Positions 33,358 through 41,040 of a stretch of 64,000 bases of DNA are shown piece after piece. The stretch spans positions 1-64,000 of the forward strand of contig NZ_CP019065.1 in assembly GCF_002951615.1 (NCBI RefSeq), read 5' to 3'. The notes under the pieces are model-generated. The model was not told where the DNA came from and did no database searches. It saw only the letters and a program-made list of their open reading frames with translations. Position numbers and translations under genes: made by a program. Origin of the DNA: Rahnella sikkimica. Lineage in GTDB: Bacteria; Pseudomonadota; Gammaproteobacteria; Enterobacterales; Enterobacteriaceae. Numbering within the stretch: the stretch's first letter is position 1; every line of letters starts with the position of its first letter.

Positions 33358-34644
33358 GTGAAAACACTGAAACGGGGGATCGCGCAAACTACCGACGCCA
33401 TTTCCGGGTTAACCATTGTGTCCGTCATCCTTGTTGTTTTGTTGATCCCGCTAAGCCAATGGGCAGCTGAAGAGTATCGGATGAACGCGGCTGCCGGACA
33501 GGCGAATACGGTGCAGAAAGCGGTTAACCGCTACATTGCGGACCAACAGGCGGCGATCGCAGCTGGTAGCAGTTCGTCGAGTGCGTTTACCCTAACAGTT
33601 CCTATGCTGGTGACGGCGGGGTATTTGCCGTCGGGTTTTTCATCTACGAATACTTATACCGCGACGTACCGGACACTGATTTTTCAGCCTACAGCAAACA
33701 AATTCCACGCGATGACGTTTATGTCCGGTGGTTCAACGTTGACGCTAAGTCAGGCCCGTAAACTGGCAAATTATATCGGTGCCGCCGGCGGATACATTCA
33801 GAGCGGCGTTGCTAAAGGTGCGCTGGGCAGCTGGCAGGAAAATCTGTCGGCCTTTGGTGGCTACAACCCCGGTGATGGCAGCGTAGTTATTGCTGGTTTT
33901 TACTCCAACGGAGCGTTGGTAAACGACTATCTCTATCGTCATAGCGTGGCCGGGCATCCCGAACTTAACACCATGGGCACCGCACTGGATATGGGCGGCA
34001 ATGACATAAACAGCGCAAACAACGTGAACGCCAACAACGGCAATTTCTCACAGACGGTCAATGGCCAGACGCTGAATGCGTCCGGGGATGTGAATACAGC
34101 CCGTCTGACGGCGCAGCAAAGTGTTCAGTCAAATGGGTGGATCACGGCAAACGGCAATATTACCTCAAACAGCAGCATAAATGCGGCAGGGAATATTACG
34201 GCAAACGGCAACATTACCTCTAACAGCAGCATAAATGCGGCAGGGAATATTACGGCCAATAATGATGTGACGGCAGCGGGTACGCTTCGGGGCAATAATG
34301 ACCTGGTACTGGGCGGTGTTATGAAACTTGGGCAGGTCAATACCGCAGGTGCTTATTGTGATACCTGGGGCGCAGTAAGCCGCGACGCGTCTGGCGGCAT
34401 ACTTTCCTGCCAATCAGGCACGTGGAAATCTTCAGGAATAAGTAAAACAATCGTGCGAACAGGAAGTGCAAAAACCGTGGCCAGTGCGTCATGCGCGGAT
34501 AATGAAATCCTGCTTGGGGGAGGCGGTTCGTGCGATGCCGGTTCAGATAACAGATTAAAGTGGAGTGCCCCGTCGGGGAACGGGTGGGGCGTGGCATGCC
34601 CTGATGCGACGACTTACGCGTATGCCATTTGTGGCCAAAACTGA
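33358..34644 (+). CDS. pilV: PilV, minor pilin/tip adhesin
   Basis: 428 residues. N-terminal hydrophobic helix (ISGLTIVSVILVVLLIPLSQ) after a short basic leader, then a pilin domain. Tandem 18-residue repeats lie at about 265-300, and the conserved LSCQSGTWKSSG lies at about residues 350-361, where R64 PilV switches into its shufflon-encoded tail. The variable tail here is ISKTIVRTGSAKTVASASC ... AYAICGQN. In R64 the tail selects the recipient lipopolysaccharide. The start is a GTG at 33358 directly after the ATPase stop. Confidence 0.9.
   Translation: MKTLKRGIAQTTDAISGLTIVSVILVVLLIPLSQWAAEEYRMNAAAGQANTVQKAVNRYIADQQAAIAAGSSSSSAFTLTVPMLVTAGYLPSGFSSTNTYTATYRTLIFQPTANKFHAMTFMSGGSTLTLSQARKLANYIGAAGGYIQSGVAKGALGSWQENLSAFGGYNPGDGSVVIAGFYSNGALVNDYLYRHSVAGHPELNTMGTALDMGGNDINSANNVNANNGNFSQTVNGQTLNASGDVNTARLTAQQSVQSNGWITANGNITSNSSINAAGNITANGNITSNSSINAAGNITANNDVTAAGTLRGNNDLVLGGVMKLGQVNTAGAYCDTWGAVSRDASGGILSCQSGTWKSSGISKTIVRTGSAKTVASASCADNEILLGGGGSCDAGSDNRLKWSAPSGNGWGVACPDATTYAYAICGQN
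34150..34257 (+). repeat. Two tandem 54-bp repeats inside pilV
   Basis: Two 54-bp units (34150-34203 and 34204-34257) differ at only a few bases and encode NGNITSNSSINAAGNITA twice. Asn/Ser-rich repeats of this kind usually form a spacer in a pilin stalk. Confidence 0.85.
34407..34425 (+). repeat. sfx-like site of a shufflon in pilV
   Basis: CTGCCAATCAGGCACGTGG differs from the R64 sfx consensus GTGCCAATCCGGTNNNTGG at only a few positions and sits at the same place in the protein (SCQSGTW). It marks the junction between the constant and variable parts of PilV. I found no second clear copy nearby. Confidence 0.65.
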
Positions 34645-34659
34645 GCATTAATTCGGGCC

Positions 34660-34942
34660 CTACCGGTAGCCCACAACGGTAAAAGTACCAGGTGAACAGC
34701 CATATGAGGGATTCGTATTCGTCACAATCTTGAAGCTAGCATTTACAGGCACAGGTTGCCTGTGCAGAACGACGTCTCCCCCTCCCGGTGCGGTTCTTGT
34801 CAATGACAGTCGGTGGGGTCTCATAAAACCTTTATAACGACAGTCTCCACCCGATAGCGTTCAATCCGTATGCGCTGGGAACACGTCCCGGTGCAGGATT
34901 TCTTTGGCCCGTATTCTGGTTCAGCACCTCTACCTTTAGGTC
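34660..34942 (-). pseudogene. Silent, inverted PilV-type tail (shufflon remnant)
   Basis: Between pilV and pilM no plus-strand gene is seen. The minus strand reads toward the pilV end, with one frame change near 34853 in CGGG. The upstream part gives VEVLNQNTGQRNPAPGRVPS and AYGLNAIG. The downstream part gives GGDCRYKGFMRPHRLSLT, then FKIVTNTNPSYGCSPGTFTV and VGYR before the stop. Size, orientation and ending resemble an alternative PilV tail carried in inverted orientation. No flanking sfx copy and no recombinase gene is present. Confidence 0.55.
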
Positions 34943-34955
34943 CTACAGGTGAGAA

Positions 34956-35384
34956 ATGAAAGCCTCTCTCTTCTTTACTGCGTTTTTTTTGGCTGCGGTC
35001 AGCATTCTGCTTTCTGTCGTGATCAACATACAGAAAGAGACTATTGCCGTCGTCACACAGCAACAGCTTTCCAGTCTGTTTCTCAATTATGCCGAGGCGC
35101 TCAACGACCGATACCTCTCCGGAACACCCGCTGACGGTGACATGACTGCAACGATAACGCTGCCTGTTTGGCAACCGAGAAGCAGCCAAATTGTTGTCCG
35201 TGTAAGCGGTGGGGTGGGGTACATATTTATGCCTTCATCGCCAGGTGTTCTCTCGCAACTCCTGCAGGATACCGAAAACAGTGCGCATATTGGGCTTTCG
35301 GATGCGACAGGTATTCGCACACCCGCTGGTGTGGTTCCCCGGCCCTCTTTTATCCCTGCCGGATATGTTGTTTACGTGAGATAA
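34956..35384 (+). CDS. pilM: PilM, pilus protein
   Basis: 142 residues with an N-terminal membrane anchor (ASLFFTAFFLAAVSILLSVV) and a small periplasmic domain; the length (about 145) and layout match R64 PilM. The block PTPADGDMT..TLPVWQPRSSQ is typical. In R64 pilM follows pilL; here it lies after pilV. The ribosome site AGGTGAGAA precedes the ATG, and pilU starts 2 bp after its stop. Confidence 0.78.
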   Translation: MKASLFFTAFFLAAVSILLSVVINIQKETIAVVTQQQLSSLFLNYAEALNDRYLSGTPADGDMTATITLPVWQPRSSQIVVRVSGGVGYIFMPSSPGVLSQLLQDTENSAHIGLSDATGIRTPAGVVPRPSFIPAGYVVYVR

Positions 35385-35386
35385 CG

Positions 35387-36001
35387 ATGATGCTGATAGT
35401 GCCTTTTGTCGTGATTTTTGCCTTGTTCCTCGCCTTCAATCTCCCAAGGCTTTATGAAAGCGCAAAGGATTCTGCTTTTCGTTCGTGCGAGGAGACTGAA
35501 AAAAGGCAGAATACGGCGCGCACACGCCCCCTTCTGGCGGTCATTCTGCTGAGCGGCGGCGTGTTGCCCGCCTGGTTGATTACCCACAGTCCCCTTTTTT
35601 CGCTCTTTGTCCTGCTACTTGGCAGCGCGGCATACATAGACTGCGTCACGCAATGGGTGCCCGACGTGTTGATATTTTCGCTTTCATGGTCCGCACTTTG
35701 TACCGTGTTGCCCCAGGAGCCAGATGCATTGCCTGCTCTGGCTGGGGCGGCCACCATGCTCATCCCAGTTCTGACGTTGAACTTTATTGCCACACTCCGC
35801 GGTCAGCCTCCGGCACTGGCGTTCGGTGACCTCTATGTATTGCCTGCTTTGGGTGTTTGGCTTACACCAAACTCGGCCGCAATTTGCCTGTCAATCAGCC
35901 TTACCCTGGCAATGCTCGCCGGTAAATATTTGCGCGATGTGCCTTTTATTACCGTTCTTTATCCGGTCTTTATGGGGGGCTTCCTGTGTGGCGGCTGGTG
36001 A
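35387..36001 (+). CDS. pilU: PilU, prepilin peptidase
   Basis: 204 residues from the first of two adjacent ATGs. Six or seven hydrophobic segments. The two aspartyl-protease motifs of the type IV leader peptidase family are visible: AAYIDCVTQWVPD (first Asp) and AFGDLYVLPALGVWL (GxGD-like second Asp). The usual methyltransferase half is missing, as in R64 PilU. It cleaves the PilS and PilV leaders. Its stop overlaps pilT by 16 bp. Confidence 0.88.
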   Translation: MMLIVPFVVIFALFLAFNLPRLYESAKDSAFRSCEETEKRQNTARTRPLLAVILLSGGVLPAWLITHSPLFSLFVLLLGSAAYIDCVTQWVPDVLIFSLSWSALCTVLPQEPDALPALAGAATMLIPVLTLNFIATLRGQPPALAFGDLYVLPALGVWLTPNSAAICLSISLTLAMLAGKYLRDVPFITVLYPVFMGGFLCGGW

Positions 36002-36468
36002 TCTTCCTGTTTTTCCTGACCGGAGCTGCGTCAGGGGCCACATTTAAGAGGCTACCTCCGCCAGGAACTGCGTTGTGTTTCCGAGAGGCCGGTGTGAAGT
36101 TCGGTGTGGATTGGCGGCTGTTGCAGGCCATTGCCGAGGTGGAAAGCGGTCTTAATCCTCAGGCCATCGGACTGAACAAAAGAAACGGCAGGGTTCTCAG
36201 TGAAGATGTCGGGATGATGCAGATTAATTCCTCCTGGTTTCCAGTGTTGAAACCGATGGGGATAACCCGTGAGATGTTGCTGAAAAACCCATGCCAAAAC
36301 ATCCACGTTGGGGCCTGGATACTGGCAAAGAACATTGCGCAGAACGGCGTGAACTGGACGTCTGTCGGTGCTTATAACGCTGGATTTAAAGAGGCTAATG
36401 AGCCCTTCAGAATGAAGTACGCCAGAAAGGTTTATGACCGTTATCTTGAACTCACCGGTGCTGGCTGA
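35986..36468 (+). CDS. pilT: PilT, lytic transglycosylase
   Basis: 160 residues from a GTG inside the pilU end. Signal peptide RLVIFLFFLTGAASGA. SLT domain with the catalytic Glu in AIAEVESGLNPQAIG, the SEDVGMMQINS block and SVGAYNAGF. It opens peptidoglycan for the pilus. A second transglycosylase of similar type is encoded at 37731. Confidence 0.9.
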   Translation: MWRLVIFLFFLTGAASGATFKRLPPPGTALCFREAGVKFGVDWRLLQAIAEVESGLNPQAIGLNKRNGRVLSEDVGMMQINSSWFPVLKPMGITREMLLKNPCQNIHVGAWILAKNIAQNGVNWTSVGAYNAGFKEANEPFRMKYARKVYDRYLELTGAG

Positions 36469-36513
36469 CAGGTCGTCTTATGATGGTAATTACAGGTAAT
36501 TTAAGGAATGACA

Positions 36514-37014
36514 ATGCAATATGACCATAAACAAGAAGCGAAGCAGTTCAGGAGGGTAATGCTCGATGTGATGGAGATTTGCCCGCAGCGATTTCAGGAA
36601 GATATTCTCCTGAGCATGGCAATGTTAGATGAAACCCGGGATTTTTTCTTTCCAGGTGAAATTGCTGACCTGTTGGATTTCTTTCACCGACTGCAAGGCG
36701 GGCGGCTCGTCAGCCGCTATAGTGCGCACCAGAAGGCTCTGCTGAGTAACATCATTCTATGGCTTGAAGCCGCTCACCTCCATCACTACAGGAAAAGCTA
36801 TTGCCACCTTACTGGCGAACCCCGCTATAAAGAGTTTCTGCGCCTAAAGCAGGCACAGAAACAAGATTTAGAAAGAATGATGTCCTCTATTCGTAAGAGC
36901 GGCGCACGGGAAATCATCATCACTGACCTGCCATATGTATCGTCGTTATCGATTGGGCTCATTATTTTTGTCTCGTTGACGCTAGCGATAGCGTTCTACC
37001 ACTTCTATCACTGA
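36514..37014 (+). CDS. Unknown protein with C-terminal membrane anchor
   Basis: 166 residues from the ATG at 36514, which has AAGGA at good spacing; the ATG at 36508 is too close to it. Mostly helical, basic, with one membrane segment at the end (SLSIGLIIFVSLTLAIAFYHF), i.e. a tail-anchored topology with the bulk in the cytoplasm. No family recognised. It starts the AT-rich block between pilT and the tra operon. Confidence 0.65.
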   Translation: MQYDHKQEAKQFRRVMLDVMEICPQRFQEDILLSMAMLDETRDFFFPGEIADLLDFFHRLQGGRLVSRYSAHQKALLSNIILWLEAAHLHHYRKSYCHLTGEPRYKEFLRLKQAQKQDLERMMSSIRKSGAREIIITDLPYVSSLSIGLIIFVSLTLAIAFYHFYH

Positions 37015-37030
37015 AACTCGAGGAACGGCG

Positions 37031-37171
37031 ATGAAATACAATTTCAAACATGAATCTCAACTCAGTAGAAAAAATAAACCGATTTACTTATTTGGGTTTG
37101 TTGAAGTTTTAATTTTTATGCTACTGACTTTTAGTCTTGTTTTTATGTTGATGACCTTGTTTTTAAATTAA
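37031..37171 (+). CDS. 46-residue single-pass membrane protein
   Basis: An ATG at 37031 with a GAGGAACG ribosome site opens 46 codons. The first 19 residues are polar and basic (KYNFKHESQLSRKNKP). The rest is one membrane helix (FVEVLIFMLLTFSLVFMLMT). It begins 16 bp after the previous stop, so it is probably co-transcribed. Such small hydrophobic proteins often act as inhibitors or assembly partners, but nothing specific can be said. Confidence 0.6.
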   Translation: MKYNFKHESQLSRKNKPIYLFGFVEVLIFMLLTFSLVFMLMTLFLN

Positions 37172-37208
37172 GCATCGCATTAATTAATTCACTTTAAAGG
37201 AATTGTAA

Positions 37209-37613
37209 ATGGTTAAGCGGTTATGCATATTTACCGTTATATTTTTGTTTGGCTGGTCTGCATGTTTGGGTTTGTTAGGCTTCACTTATCATTATAATTT
37301 CACTACGGGTGGCGATGGTGATCTCAGACCTATGCTCACAGCGTTCATCGTTAAGCAGTGTCGTGATGAGAATAAAGGTTTGATGAATGAAGTGGTGAAA
37401 AATAGGATGAAAATAGATGACTACTTTATATCGTCGTTTGAGTGCCAAAATAAAAAATCAGACAAGATAATTTATCAAATGTCAATGGCGTCTGCTGGAT
37501 ATCAATATATGGCTTGTGTTGGTAAAGCGGAGAGCACGGGTGAAAACGAAAGGCTACGATGTAAATCTAACTTAGATATGAAAATCGCGATTATAAAAGC
37601 GGTGGGTTATTGA
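37209..37613 (+). CDS. Unknown exported or membrane-anchored protein
   Basis: 134 residues with an N-terminal membrane/signal segment (LCIFTVIFLFGWSACLGLLG) and a polar C-terminal domain with four cysteines that could form disulfides. Codon use is AT-rich (AAA, AAT, ATA), unlike the flanking pil and tra genes. It has a ribosome site (AAAGGAATTG). Unknown function; probably periplasmic. It could affect exclusion or surface properties, but this is not supported by any motif. Confidence 0.6.
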   Translation: MVKRLCIFTVIFLFGWSACLGLLGFTYHYNFTTGGDGDLRPMLTAFIVKQCRDENKGLMNEVVKNRMKIDDYFISSFECQNKKSDKIIYQMSMASAGYQYMACVGKAESTGENERLRCKSNLDMKIAIIKAVGY

Positions 37614-37730
37614 GTATTTATCCTTTCATTTTTTATTTACTCCTGAATTTTTAAATCATTTCTTCAAATACCCATGCACATAAACGAACTTGCCATGAGA
37701 CCGAAAGTTTCTGCGCCGGAGATATTCTTT

Positions 37731-38201
37731 ATGCGATTTTTTTTGTCTTGCGCGTTAACAACAATGCTCACCGGCCTGATGTTTTTCTCATTAAATGCGC
37801 AGGCATTCTGCTTTAACGAGGCGGGGATGCGCTATCACGTTGCACCCCAACTGCTTAGAGCTATCGCCGAGGTTGAGAGCGGAATGAACCCTGCTGCGAC
37901 GGGGTATAACCGTGACAGGCAAGGACGCATCACCAGTCGGGATTACGGACTGATGCAAATTAACTCAACGCACATCCCGCAGTTGAAGGCGATGGGCGTT
38001 ATCCGCAGTGAAAACGACTTACTGACGCAGCCCTGTCTGAATGTGCAGACCGGTGCCTGGATCCTCGCACGGCACCTGCAGGTATGCGGGCTCACCTGGC
38101 AGTGCCTCGGCAGTTATAACGCCGGTTTTGCCGACAGCAATCAGGCCCGCCGCATGATTTACGCCCGAAAGGTTTACACCCTGTGGCTGGCGAGCCGCTA
38201 A
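37731..38201 (+). CDS. Second lytic transglycosylase (TrbN-like)
   Basis: 156 residues from the ATG at 37731, chosen because a signal peptide (FFLSCALTTMLTGLMFFSLNA) and GGAG start there; longer frames from 37674 or 37692 lack a site. SLT fold: AIAEVESGMNPAATG with the catalytic Glu, SRDYGLMQINS, and CLGSYNAGFADSN. Closest in layout to PilT here and to the VirB1-type enzymes. It precedes traH by 62 bp and probably serves the conjugation channel, while PilT serves the pilus. Confidence 0.85.
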   Translation: MRFFLSCALTTMLTGLMFFSLNAQAFCFNEAGMRYHVAPQLLRAIAEVESGMNPAATGYNRDRQGRITSRDYGLMQINSTHIPQLKAMGVIRSENDLLTQPCLNVQTGAWILARHLQVCGLTWQCLGSYNAGFADSNQARRMIYARKVYTLWLASR

Positions 38202-38263
38202 AAGAACGCAAGAACCCCTTCTGCCTCATTTCCTAAGAATTCTGACTATTTCCCGGAGACATC

Positions 38264-38734
38264 ATGAAAATCTTCATTCCCGTCGCGTGCCTGGCGGCCG
38301 TTTTGCTGTCTGGATGTCAGGCAGTGTCTAACGGTAATACCGTACCGCCGACGCCTGTTGCGTCGACCTCACCGACGTCAACCGGGGTAGTACTCCAGCA
38401 GCAGCGCCTGTGGCTGGAGGGTGACATGTCAGCCGATACACCGCTGCCGGTGACCACTATTCGCGCAGACAGTGACCGGGTCACGCTGTCCTGGCACGGT
38501 GATGCCGTCGAGTTGCTTACTGCGCTTGCCCGAGCGCGTGGTCAGGCCTTCAGCTATGCAGGCGTGCGTCTGCCACTTCCGGTCGACATTGATGTTCAGG
38601 GTGTTACTTACTCGAACCTGCTGCGCATCATTGAAATGCAGACGGTCTGGCGAGCAACCTTCACGCAATACCCCGGCCAGATGGTGCTGGCGTTTATGCC
38701 AACAATCTCAGAGCGACGCGGAGGCAGACGATGA
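38264..38734 (+). CDS. traH: TraH (DotD-like lipoprotein)
   Basis: 156 residues. Lipoprotein signal FIPVACLAAVLLSGCQA. C-terminal part VTLSWHGDAVELLTALARAR and PVDIDVQGVTYSNLLRIIEM is the secretin N0-like fold of DotD. It forms part of the outer-membrane core ring of the type IVB system. It is the first gene of the traHIJK block. Its end overlaps traI (ATGA). Confidence 0.85.
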   Translation: MKIFIPVACLAAVLLSGCQAVSNGNTVPPTPVASTSPTSTGVVLQQQRLWLEGDMSADTPLPVTTIRADSDRVTLSWHGDAVELLTALARARGQAFSYAGVRLPLPVDIDVQGVTYSNLLRIIEMQTVWRATFTQYPGQMVLAFMPTISERRGGRR

Positions 38735-39555
38735 AATCCTGGTTTTGCGTCCTCTTTTTACCTGCACTGCTCACGGGGTGTGCGGGATTTCACCTGACCA
38801 AACCGTCGGGGCCAGTGGGGCCGGATGGGGCACCGCCGCCCGGCCCGGACGCCTATCTTTCGCCACAGAAACGCGATACCGCCGACGTCTCCGATAACCG
38901 TCGCGAAATGCTCACCGATGCCGCCCGCACCCTGGGTTTTCGCGGGGGAAAGGCGCAGCGAGCCTGGGAGTTAAAGCGTGACCTGGAGTCACGGGCTTCC
39001 CGACTCGATGCCACCTATGACTTCCGCCCACTCATCAGCTCACGCGGCTGGTTGCCGCCGGTCATTACGGAAGCGGTTGACGTCGCACACGTGACGTCAG
39101 ATCAGATCCGAACAGCCAGTCATGTCTACGAAATCATTCAGCCGGAGCGTTTTGTCAGTAACCCGCCGACATGGCGTACCTGGCTGATGGCAGGGCTGAG
39201 TACGGCGCGGCCTGATGGCCCTGAAGGCTCGTTGGTACCGGAAAACGGAGTTCAGCGCGATATCTGGCAGGCGGCGCTGACAGCGGGATGGGCTGAGGGG
39301 CGTCAGAGTGCTGATGACACGCTTGAAGCGAACGTCAACCGTCTGACCCGCGATTACAACGGCATGCTGCAGTACGTCCTGCTGCGTCGCCAGAACCTCA
39401 TTACCGCGCCGGTGGTCACTGACCGTCAGCAAACCGTCACGGGTGACAGCAACAAGCTCACCACCGGCGATCGCGAACGTCGTCTTGAAAGCCGTGCAGG
39501 GTTTATCACCGACCGGTCTAAGTGGAAACCGGTCATCAATACGGAGAAACGCTAA
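38731..39555 (+). CDS. traI: TraI (DotC-like lipoprotein)
   Basis: 274 residues. Lipoprotein signal FCVLFLPALLTGCAG. The body contains the DotC-like blocks FRPLISSRGWLPPVITEA, ASHVYEIIQPERFVSNPPTW and ALTAGWAEGRQSADDTLEAN. It works with TraH and TraN in the outer-membrane ring. This is the IncI TraI, not the F relaxase of the same name. The stop overlaps the traJ start. Confidence 0.88.
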   Translation: MKSWFCVLFLPALLTGCAGFHLTKPSGPVGPDGAPPPGPDAYLSPQKRDTADVSDNRREMLTDAARTLGFRGGKAQRAWELKRDLESRASRLDATYDFRPLISSRGWLPPVITEAVDVAHVTSDQIRTASHVYEIIQPERFVSNPPTWRTWLMAGLSTARPDGPEGSLVPENGVQRDIWQAALTAGWAEGRQSADDTLEANVNRLTRDYNGMLQYVLLRRQNLITAPVVTDRQQTVTGDSNKLTTGDRERRLESRAGFITDRSKWKPVINTEKR

Positions 39556-40724
39556 TGCCTGAAAAAACCTTTGCGCCCTACGCCTTTGACGGCGGGCTTA
39601 CCCCTGAGACGCTGCGCAGTTTTATGGTCTGGTGTGCCCGTCAGCAGTCCAGCGATATTCACCTGCAGGGTGATAATCACTTTGTCATCGGCCGCCATGG
39701 GAGACTGGTGCGCGCTAGCCCGTTTGCGGTGGCTGACGATACGCTGGCCAAACTGATGGACGATGTGTTTACGCCCGAACTGCGCCCGATGGTGCGCGGG
39801 GGTGTTTCGGTAGACAGGGCACTACAGCTCGACGGCAACGCGGACGGACGCTACGGACTCGAGCGAGGTGAGCGCATCCGTTTTCGCGTGAACCTGCTAC
39901 AGGGCACAGCCGGACGTCAGGACAGTACCATCGGCTGGACGTTGCGCGTTATTCCTTCGGTCATTCCTCCGCTGGAGGAGATGGAACTCCCCGCTGAACT
40001 GATGGAGCACATTCTGCCGGCTAAGGGGCTCGCCCTGTGGGGCGGCATTACCGGTTCGGGAAAAAGCACGGCGCTGGCCTCCACTTACCGTTATTGCATG
40101 GACCATTACCCGGACAGAAAAGTCACCACGAAAGAAGACCCCATCGAGTTTATCCTCGGGCGTCCGGGAGATATTTTGCCGGCGCTGCAGTCGCAGATTG
40201 GTAAGGACATTCCGGACTTTGCCACGGGGATCCGCGCCGACCTTCGGCGCGCGCCGTCGGTTATCGGTGTGGGTGAAATGCGCGACCGTGAAACTATCGA
40301 TGCCGGTATTCGTGCTGGCCAGCTCGGTCACCTGTGTTTATCGACGACTCACATTGATTCCCCGGGTGAGGTATTTGCGCGCCTGATCAATGAGTTTGCG
40401 CATGAGAGTCGTGAAGCTATGGCCTGGGCACTGCTGGGCGTACTGCAGTACGTGGTGGTGCAGACGCTTTTGCGCACGACAGATGGCAAGCGCACGGCCG
40501 TGCGTGAGTACATCATCATTGACGATCATCTGCGCGAAAAATTGGGTGAAATGCCCTGGTCGCAGTGGGGTAAGCACGTCAACAGCCTCATCCGCCTTGA
40601 AAAGCGCCGCATTGTTGATCAGGCCTGGTTGCTCTATCAGCAGGGGCGTATTGATGCCGCCGAGCTGGCAGTGGTGATGTCTCCCCGTCAGCGTCGCGAA
40701 CTTGAGGCAGAGAGCATCGCATGA
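39555..40724 (+). CDS. traJ: TraJ (DotB-like ATPase)
   Basis: 389 residues from the ATG at 39555 overlapping the traI stop (TAATG); an upstream start at 39522 is inside traI. PilT/VirB11-like ATPase: Walker A GGITGSGKSTALA near residue 165, EDPIEFILG, the DLRRAPSVIGVGEMRD Walker B region, and the His box LSTTHIDSPG. Energises the type IVB channel. Confidence 0.92.
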   Translation: MPEKTFAPYAFDGGLTPETLRSFMVWCARQQSSDIHLQGDNHFVIGRHGRLVRASPFAVADDTLAKLMDDVFTPELRPMVRGGVSVDRALQLDGNADGRYGLERGERIRFRVNLLQGTAGRQDSTIGWTLRVIPSVIPPLEEMELPAELMEHILPAKGLALWGGITGSGKSTALASTYRYCMDHYPDRKVTTKEDPIEFILGRPGDILPALQSQIGKDIPDFATGIRADLRRAPSVIGVGEMRDRETIDAGIRAGQLGHLCLSTTHIDSPGEVFARLINEFAHESREAMAWALLGVLQYVVVQTLLRTTDGKRTAVREYIIIDDHLREKLGEMPWSQWGKHVNSLIRLEKRRIVDQAWLLYQQGRIDAAELAVVMSPRQRRELEAESIA

Positions 40725-41008
40725 ATGACAATAAACAGCACTGGCCGCCCGGTTATTGGCGCTACGCAGGCCTCAGTTTGAATGTCTACGGCGTACCTGG
40801 TTGGCTCTTTCTCCTCTATCTCTTTTGGTTCCGCTTCCCTTCAATGGACACCCTCTATGTTGTCAGCGGTGCTATCGCTGTATTCCGCATTCTGCAGATG
40901 TTCGGCTGGTCGGTGGGCGCACTCATTTCACGCCTGATGCGTCTGGCCCGCGGGAAAAGCCTGAGCGGGCGTCCCTGGTGGTATCGGCGATTCACCGACG
41001 GCGAATAG
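40721..41008 (+). CDS. traK: TraK (IcmT-like membrane protein)
   Basis: 95 residues with membrane segments at about 25-40 (YGVPGWLFLLYLFWF) and 45-70, and a basic C-terminal part. The WPPGYWRYAG..YGVPGWLFLLYLFWFR pattern and the length match IcmT/TraK. Its start overlaps traJ by 4 bp. Confidence 0.85.
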   Translation: MNDNKQHWPPGYWRYAGLSLNVYGVPGWLFLLYLFWFRFPSMDTLYVVSGAIAVFRILQMFGWSVGALISRLMRLARGKSLSGRPWWYRRFTDGE

Positions 41009-41040
41009 CCTTTTCATAATCTGAGTTTTCAGGAGGCCTT

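Noticed and set aside
34821..35189. 122-residue minus-strand frame over pilM
   Set aside because: Wrong phase for the PilV-type tail described at 34660, and it overlaps pilM.
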